This document shows, piece by piece, positions 57,801 to 64,000 of a stretch of DNA of 64,000 bases (positions are counted from its first letter, which is position 1; each line of letters starts with the position of its first letter). The DNA comes from Sclerurus mexicanus (taxonomy: Eukaryota > Chordata > Aves > Passeriformes > Furnariidae). Both the position numbers and the translations under genes were made by a program. The notes under the pieces are model-generated. The model saw only the letters and a list, made by a program, of their open reading frames with translations. It had not been told where the DNA came from and did not search any database. Where the stretch lies: positions 97,501-161,500 of the forward strand of contig VWZF01003636.1 in assembly GCA_013396755.1 (NCBI GenBank). Direction: 5' to 3'.

Positions 57801-60800
57801 TTAGAAAGGTAATTTGTTACCTAGCTTCCTCTTGGAAACACACTACTTCCAAGTTTGCTGGAACTTAGTTTCTAGGGACTGTGATGTCCAAAAAGAGAAA
57901 GAAAGAGCAACCAGGATGCTCAGGGCTCTGATGTTAAAACACACACACAGGCTGCTTTTCCTGCCTCTCTTTTTTTTTCTTCTTCTCAGTTTTTCAGTCC
58001 TCCCTCTCATGGCTCCAAACACAAGATTCAGCAGCCAAAAAAAGAGGGGGGAAAAAAAAAAGAGGTTACTCAGGACAAAAGCCAGATCTATAGCCACCTT
58101 CTTTGTACCTTTCCAAATCTCAAGCCTGCTTAATTATGATTAATTGCCACATGGATAATCAGATACAGTTTCAAAAGGTTGGAGATGACAGTCCAAGGAC
58201 ACCAGGGAAGAAGGAAGGTTTGCCTTTGTTACAAGCAAAAAAAGAGGGAAAAAAAAAAACAGGTCCCTTCCTCAGCCCGTAACCTTTTCTTATTTTAACA
58301 ATTCCAAACGGAATTAATACCATCAGTATATTGTTCCTGCTCCTGGGAATTGAACTTCAACTGTACAATTTCTGCAGCTGTCAGTTTTTGCAGCCCTCCT
58401 GTCAATAACGCAATGTTGGGGTGCCCTTCTTCTTGAATGAAAGCAGTTTCAAGTTTCTGCTTTATGTCTGTGCTTTCTGGGTGGTGTGACATGATGAGAA
58501 AGTATAAAAAATAATAACAGCAGTTAAAAAGCTTCCACTCTTGACTTAACTGGATCAAATGTAATAGAGTACAGTCTTTTCTCCTGATTTCCTTTGCTTG
58601 TTTTAGAAAACACTGTGAAAAGTGCAGGAGATTTTGTCTTGCCAGCTCTTTCCTCCATTTAAAATCCCTTTGGCTAAGTCAAGGATCACAGTATGTCATT
58701 TCCAGCCTAACAGAAGTGCTGGGCCTTGTTCAGCTCCTATTACTAGGAGGCAAATCCCTAGGTTGCAGGCGCCAGTGTTTCTGCCTTTGGCTCCATTCCC
58801 AGTATTGTTTCCTTCATTACATTCCAGAGTGCCTCTCAGCCAGTTAATGTTTGCACTGGGAGGTCCAAATATCCAGCAATCAGCACTGAACTTTTCTCTT
58901 TTTGTTGAGAATTGCAGGTTTCAAATGCAATCACTGGCTTTAAAGAAAAACTTACAGGTGAACACAACAGCACTAATTTCCATTTTATTCACAAACAGTT
59001 ATATTTTCGGCAGTTTCTCCATGCGCTCTCGTAAAACACCTTCAGAAGATGTCTGGCTTTTGCAGAGCTTGGAGGGGCTGGAGTATTTTTAGGGATTTTG
59101 GGGTAAGAACGGCCCTCTATGCATCCCTCCCCTCATCAACACAACTCCCATTAGCGCTGGATGTTCTCCCTAATAATACAAATACACTCTTATTTTTATT
59201 TTAAACATAAGGAGGCACATTTTAGTGGACAAAGAAAGTGGATGCAGTAATTTGGGTGGTGTGAAGGATCAGTGTTAACACAGGTTTGTGCCTCGCCCCT
59301 GTGAGCACGGGGTGGGAGGTTTGATTTTGAAATGGTTTTTGGTATAATTTAATTTAATTTTGTGTGTGTGTGTGTGTGTGTCATTTAATTTCTAAGAGCA
59401 AGGGTAATTTGTAGCCTTTTGTGCCGTTTTCAGCCAAGACACTGGGAGGTATGGAGGGGATTCATGCTCTGTGTTTTCCATGAATATGGAATACTTTTCC
59501 ATGTGTTTGACCATGGGTGGCTTTGGATGTCTCCATCAAGCTGCACCCAGGATGGATGGATGGAAAGCTCTGGGAGCAGCACCCAGATTCTCCTGCCACT
59601 AGAAACTCCTGTAAGCAGCAACAAAACTTTCTGTAAGCTGACAGAGGAAAATATCTTTATTTTCAGAAGCTGTGCCAGGCTGCACCTCAGGCAGTTTGAA
59701 TTGTACTATAGGAACGCTGTCAATAAGACAACCCTGTGAAGTTTGCTTTCTCCAGGTTTACTATTAAGTTACAAGAACCAACTGTGGGTCGTAGGCTCGA
59801 TTAAGCAATTAAAAAAGTCCACGGTATTTCCTTGTGGGGGAAATAAAATGAAAAAACCCAAACCAAAAATTATGTACAGGTTGGGAAATCCTCAGTGTTT
59901 TCCATAAAGCCTCCAGCAATGCTTCCACCCATGATCATATGTCATATGGATGGTGTCACAGCGTCCTAAGGGTGCTCGCTCACAGCGATGATATCGAATT
60001 CATGGAAGTGTATATGCTCAGAGAGAATACTAATGTTAACTCAGCCTAAATAACAACACTGCCAAAGGAGGAAAGCAAAAGATGAAATACAGTGGATTTC
60101 AGGAGGCAACAAGCTCTCATTTATTAAGATCACAGGCATTTTACAGGTTACAAATCATAAAGCAGAAATAACTTCATAATATACAGGTCAGGAATGTGCC
60201 TGGGATATTGAGGAACTATTTCCTTGGCAATAATCTGCCACAGATAGTCTGGAGCGTGCATTTTCTGGCACAACAAATCATTGCTGATTAATTTTGTCTG
60301 TCTTTGTCTCAGAGAAGCGCCGAGACACTTCCCTGTGTGTTTTGTACTTACTCCACTTCCGCTCTATTCTTCCTCAATGCATAATTTTTTGCAAGATAGG
60401 CCAAACACAATACTCTTTGTGTTACCTCTTTGACATCATTTTTGCCTGAACACAGCATGCCTGGGGCGGTTAAATCTGTAAAACCGAGGCACGGACTCCT
60501 GTGGCAGCTCAGCCTGGAGGGTGACACCGGTCCGAGGCCACCGAGGGATTTGTGGGAGAGGAGCAGCCCCACTCTGGCAACACTGGGAACGTGCCCATCT
60601 CTCCAGCTGGTGAGGAGGTGTTGAAGGCACCTTCACAATGGACATGGCAGCAGCAGCAGCAAACTGGGATCTTTTTTCCTCTTTGCTGGCACACAGGGAT
60701 AAATCCCAGCACCGGCTGTGGAGATGACTGCAAGAAGAGAAAGTGGAGTTTCTCACTTGAGGAGCAGCAAAAGCAGGGCTAGCTGCAGCTGGGAAGATGA

Positions 60801-61740
60801 GGGAAGGGCTGTACAGCACTGCAGCATCTTCCCCACACTTTATTTATTGCATCCTAGAGCCAGCAGGGCTGGATGGTGGTCTGCCTCATCGACCTCGCAC
60901 AGGAACTTCACAGCATCCCCAGAAGGACGATAGAGATGATAAATGCCAAAGGCAATGTCAAACCCCATAACTTTCCTAACATTAACTTAATATTCACAGC
61001 TATTAAGCATCAACAGATCAGAAATAGAGTATCTCCAAAGCAGGTGTAAACTTCTCTGGGCTCCCTGTGCCGGTGGTGTGAGACAGCCCCAAGTTATTAT
61101 TTCTGAGGGTTCTCTCTGCTGTCTCAAAGTTTCAGCGCCTTTGATAGAGATTCCCAGTTCCGTATTGGCTATAATGAATCACCCTGACGGGTATTGAGGT
61201 TCAGAAAGTGGGAGAGGTGTGGTAAGTAGGGGTTCAAGAGAACCCAGGCAAGGCAGGATTCACTGCTGTGACAGGGAAATGCTTGGAAGGAACCTCCGGA
61301 GGATGGAGGGTTTGGGGATTGGTTCATAGTGAAAAGCATTCCCACAGGAGCAGGAGGGGAGGTGAACAGTGCCCTTGCAAAACCAAAATTGCAATGTAAC
61401 CAAAACATTTTGTTTAATGGTTTGTGAGCACTGTTAGATTTGGAGAGGAGGATGAATTGTGCTGCTCCCCATCAATGCCTCAGATCCCCTCCTTGGCACA
61501 CGGGCTCCTCCTTCACAAGGCTAGGAATGAGATCTGGGGGGGAAGAGAAGGTGGTAGCAGCAAGCCTTCCTGCAGAAGAAGGTCTGGGAATAAGAAGCGC
61601 CATGTGCAGAGAGTGTGCATTCAGAGCATGGTAGTTCAGCCTTTGAGCCTTTTGGGCAATACATTTTTGGGGTTTTATACCTGCCCAGAGAGGCTTCTGT
61701 GCTTGACTTCACCTCCTTGGCTGAAAATGGGTTGGTTTTC
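54815..61740. other. 7 kb without recognisable CR1 or gene
   Basis: Unique sequence with A-rich tracts at 55317-55332 and 55388-55425, a T tract at 54965-54980, mixed pyrimidine and A/G runs at 57964-58062 and a TG microsatellite at 59361-59381. The longest frame in the window (56114-56890 minus, 258 codons) lies here; it opens at GTG, its first internal ATG is near mid-length, and it has no motif I know. 57290-57480 is AT-rich unique sequence of possible conserved non-coding type. CAG-rich sequence lies at 60648-60662. Confidence 0.5.
59361..59381. repeat. (TG)n microsatellite, about 10 units
   Basis: TG repeats for 21 bases after AATTTAATTT and before CATTTAATT. Confidence 0.94.
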
Positions 61741-61995
61741 ACAGAATCCTAGAATGGTTCAGGTTGGGAAGGACCTTAAAGCCCATCCAGTGCCATCCCC
61801 TGCCATGGACAGGGACACCTTCCACCAGCCCAAGTTGCTCCAAGCCCTGTCCAACCTGGCCTTGGACACTCCCAGGGATCCAGGGGCAGCCACAGCTTCT
61901 CTGGGCACCCTGTGCCAGGGCCTGCCCACCCTCCCAGGGAAGGATTTCTTCCCAATATCCCATCTAGTCCTGTGCTCTGTCTGTTTAAACCAAGC
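61741..61995 (-). mobile_element. CR1 LINE 3' end, well preserved
   Basis: The plus strand starts ACAGAATCCTAGAATGGTTC and continues GGGAAGGACCTTAAAGCCCA, CCATCCCCTGCCATGGACAG, CCTGGCCTTGGACACTCCC, TGTGCCAGGGCCTGCCCACC and TTCCCAATATCCCATCTAG. Very close to 34256-34500 (reverse complement) over about 150 bp. The 211-codon plus frame starting at 61424 depends on this repeat. Confidence 0.95.
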
Positions 61996-64000
61996 CTCTT
62001 TCAATTTTGCTTATTTCTCCCAGAGTTTCCCTGCAAGCCCCAAATTATCTTCCAGATGAGAGAGAACTGATGAACCCCCAGCCCAGGCTCTACTGCCCCA
62101 AGAATTGCAGGAGGGGGAACCCTCTGCCATCTCAGGTGGCTGCAGTGATTCCTGGTGGTCCTACTTACATTGGAAAGGCAGAGATTTTCACGGAAGACTT
62201 TCCTAAGTGGGGCTGATACAAACATGGAGAGGTGGCTTGTTTCTCTCTTTACCTCATTTATCTTCCACATGATTGGAGTCATCATGGAAAACAGTATTGC
62301 TGTTACAGCTCCTGTTGTCGATACTTGCCTCCTACTCACATTCCCTGAGCTGCCACCTTCATCCTCATCCCTTTCTCCCTCCAGAATTACAACCAAACCA
62401 AAAGCAATGTGTTCATAACGTTTCTTCTGACTCCAAAAAAACCCGAAAGAAAACAAACAGCCAGCAGATGCTGATTTTCTCACTTAACTGCACATATTTT
62501 ATAGTAATTCTCTCTGATTTTCTCCCAAGACACCCACCTGACCTTCCTTTCTCTCCAGCCTCTCCCAGTAGTGGCCAAACACTGCTAATCATGTAAGACT
62601 CAGCCCATGGAAATAGGCTGCAACTAAGACAAATTTACCCTCTGACCTCAATGCCTTTGAGTGCACAATAGAGAGCAAGAAATGTCTCTGCTAAAAGGAA
62701 TGCATTTTCCTTGGCAAAAACTGATTTTAGACCAAACCAAATTAATGCTGCGAAGAGAAATTTATTGTTTTTCTTTTCGCTGTTTCACAAAACCACACAA
62801 ATAAAATAAAAACAAATCACTGATTTTAGAAAGAAGAATGACAAAAGGCATTTTCCAAGAATTTTCAAGCAACTAAAAATGGAACACCATAAATATTTTT
62901 GCTTCTCTCTACGTAACTGCGAGTGATTTGCAAGCATGAATTAATTTTTAATTAATGCACTGTGATGAAGCAGGGATTAGTTAGCCCAGAATTTTTCAAA
63001 GTTCTCCATAGACAATTTGGTTGGGAGAGCATCTCCAGAGCGAATCCTTGTCCAAGTCTGGTGGGAGCTCAAAATCTCTATGGCAACTGCAACAATAATC
63101 TATGTAGGAAAAAAGAAAGTTTGGAAAACTGTTCAAATTGATTTTAGCTGCCTTAGTTATCTGAAAATAAGGAGGAGGCTCCACATACCCAGGCAGTCAA
63201 TTTTCCATGTACCGCCAAGAGCTTGGAGGGTCTCATATCCAGTCATGACCAGTTCAGGCCCATTTTGGACTGGGTGGGCTGAGAGAACTGAAGGGACATT
63301 TGCTGCTCATACCCCCAATCCATTTCAAGACCTGGGAACAGAACTTCCCAGCCTTTCCCATCCATGAAGAGCAAATCTTATATTTCTTAGTCTAGATTAC
63401 TATTTTCTTTTCCAGATTAAGGAAAACAGAAATGAGAGAGAAAGAAAACTGGTGACTCATGGCAGTTTCTCTACTGAAACACAGCTGCCCTTGTCACAGG
63501 AACACGATTCCTAAAGCCTGCATCCAAAATTTATTGCAAAATAAAACTGAGACTTCTAAAAACAACCAGGCTAAATGATGTTTCCATTTCCTTTTAATAT
63601 ATACTGGTAAGTGCAGGTCCAGGCTACAGCCTGGATCAGGAGTAGGACTGGAAACTCGAGAGAAACTCCGTTCTTGTGAGGTTTTCAGGCAAATTTTGCA
63701 ACCCCACATGGTGTTGGCTGGACAAGCTTCAAAATCAGTTTGTGGTTTTTAAAGCTTTGATGCTTCTGGACTTCCCGGGGTTCCTTTGGTGGCAGGTCAA
63801 TGTGACAACACCCACACCACCACTCAAAGGTAATATTGTATTTTTCCTCTGGTCCTGCTATGGGAAACGTGCAGGAAGTCCTGAGTGCAGCGATCCCAAA
63901 TCAGGAAACAAAAAGATGATGTCCATGTGTAAATCTACTCCTAAATTTAATGGCACAATTTTAGGAAAAGTATTCCCTGCTTTGCCACAGTCTTTCTGCT
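61996..64000. other. Unique non-coding sequence to the window end
   Basis: No gene, RNA or repeat family recognised. 62700-62990 is AT-rich. Frames 62001-62483 minus and 63017-63367 plus have no known motif. An exon continuing past 64000 cannot be excluded. Confidence 0.45.

Noticed and set aside
61424..62059. 211-codon plus-strand frame
   Set aside because: Its middle (from about 61741) is the reverse-complement CR1 tail, and its Pro/Ser/Leu-rich part recurs wherever that CR1 type occurs on this strand.
1..64000. CRISPR arrays, operons, prophage or bacterial genes
   Set aside because: No spaced direct repeats, no dense long ORFs and no ribosome-binding context; the CR1 content shows a bird nuclear genome.

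Overview
The window reads as non-coding nuclear DNA from a bird. The main evidence is about two dozen short, 5'-truncated copies of the CR1 LINE 3' end in both orientations, carrying the typical avian CR1 tail (paired blocks such as AAGGCCAGGTTGGAC and GGTCCCTTCCAACCC followed by a GATTCT-rich end). No Alu, B1/B2 or L1 sequence was recognised, simple repeats are short, and CpG is sparse. A 37-base N gap at 13545-13581 and a single N at 41755 show this is draft assembly. I cannot tell the species, the chromosome, or whether this is one long intron or intergenic sequence.

No functional protein-coding gene, tRNA, rRNA or other established RNA gene could be recognised. Open reading frames exist throughout, but they are short, overlap on opposite strands, often begin at GTG or TTG rather than ATG, and in many cases are translations of CR1 repeats. 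The only recognisable protein-coding homology is a decayed piece of CR1 reverse transcriptase at 11907-12065, with an in-frame stop.

Layout. 1-10.5 kb is mostly unique sequence with CR1 pieces at 2.6, 4.1 and 10.5 kb and a GT microsatellite at 3.0 kb. 10.5-18.1 kb holds the reverse-transcriptase fossil, further CR1 tails and the N gap flanked by G runs. 18.1-26.3 kb lacks recognisable CR1. 26.3-38.4 kb has CR1 tails, an AT-rich 73-bp tandem duplication (28.1 kb), an old palindromic element (29.65-29.80 kb), a 20-unit ATCT microsatellite (37.65 kb) and a CR1 inserted inside another CR1 (37.9-38.4 kb). 40.5-54.2 kb is the densest CR1 zone and also contains a purine tract, a GC-rich hairpin (43.6 kb) and a small CpG-richer patch with an upstream TATA-like box (51.0-51.35 kb). 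54.2-61.7 kb is again CR1-free, starting with a GC-rich block that ends in an A tract. 61.7-64 kb begins with a well-preserved CR1.

No gene system or operon-like arrangement is visible. The items most worth a second look are the nested CR1 insertion, the palindromic element at 29.7 kb, the CpG/TATA patch at 51 kb, the hairpin at 43.6 kb and the two long CR1-free stretches, which may hold regulatory sequence. All functional readings of these are inference.
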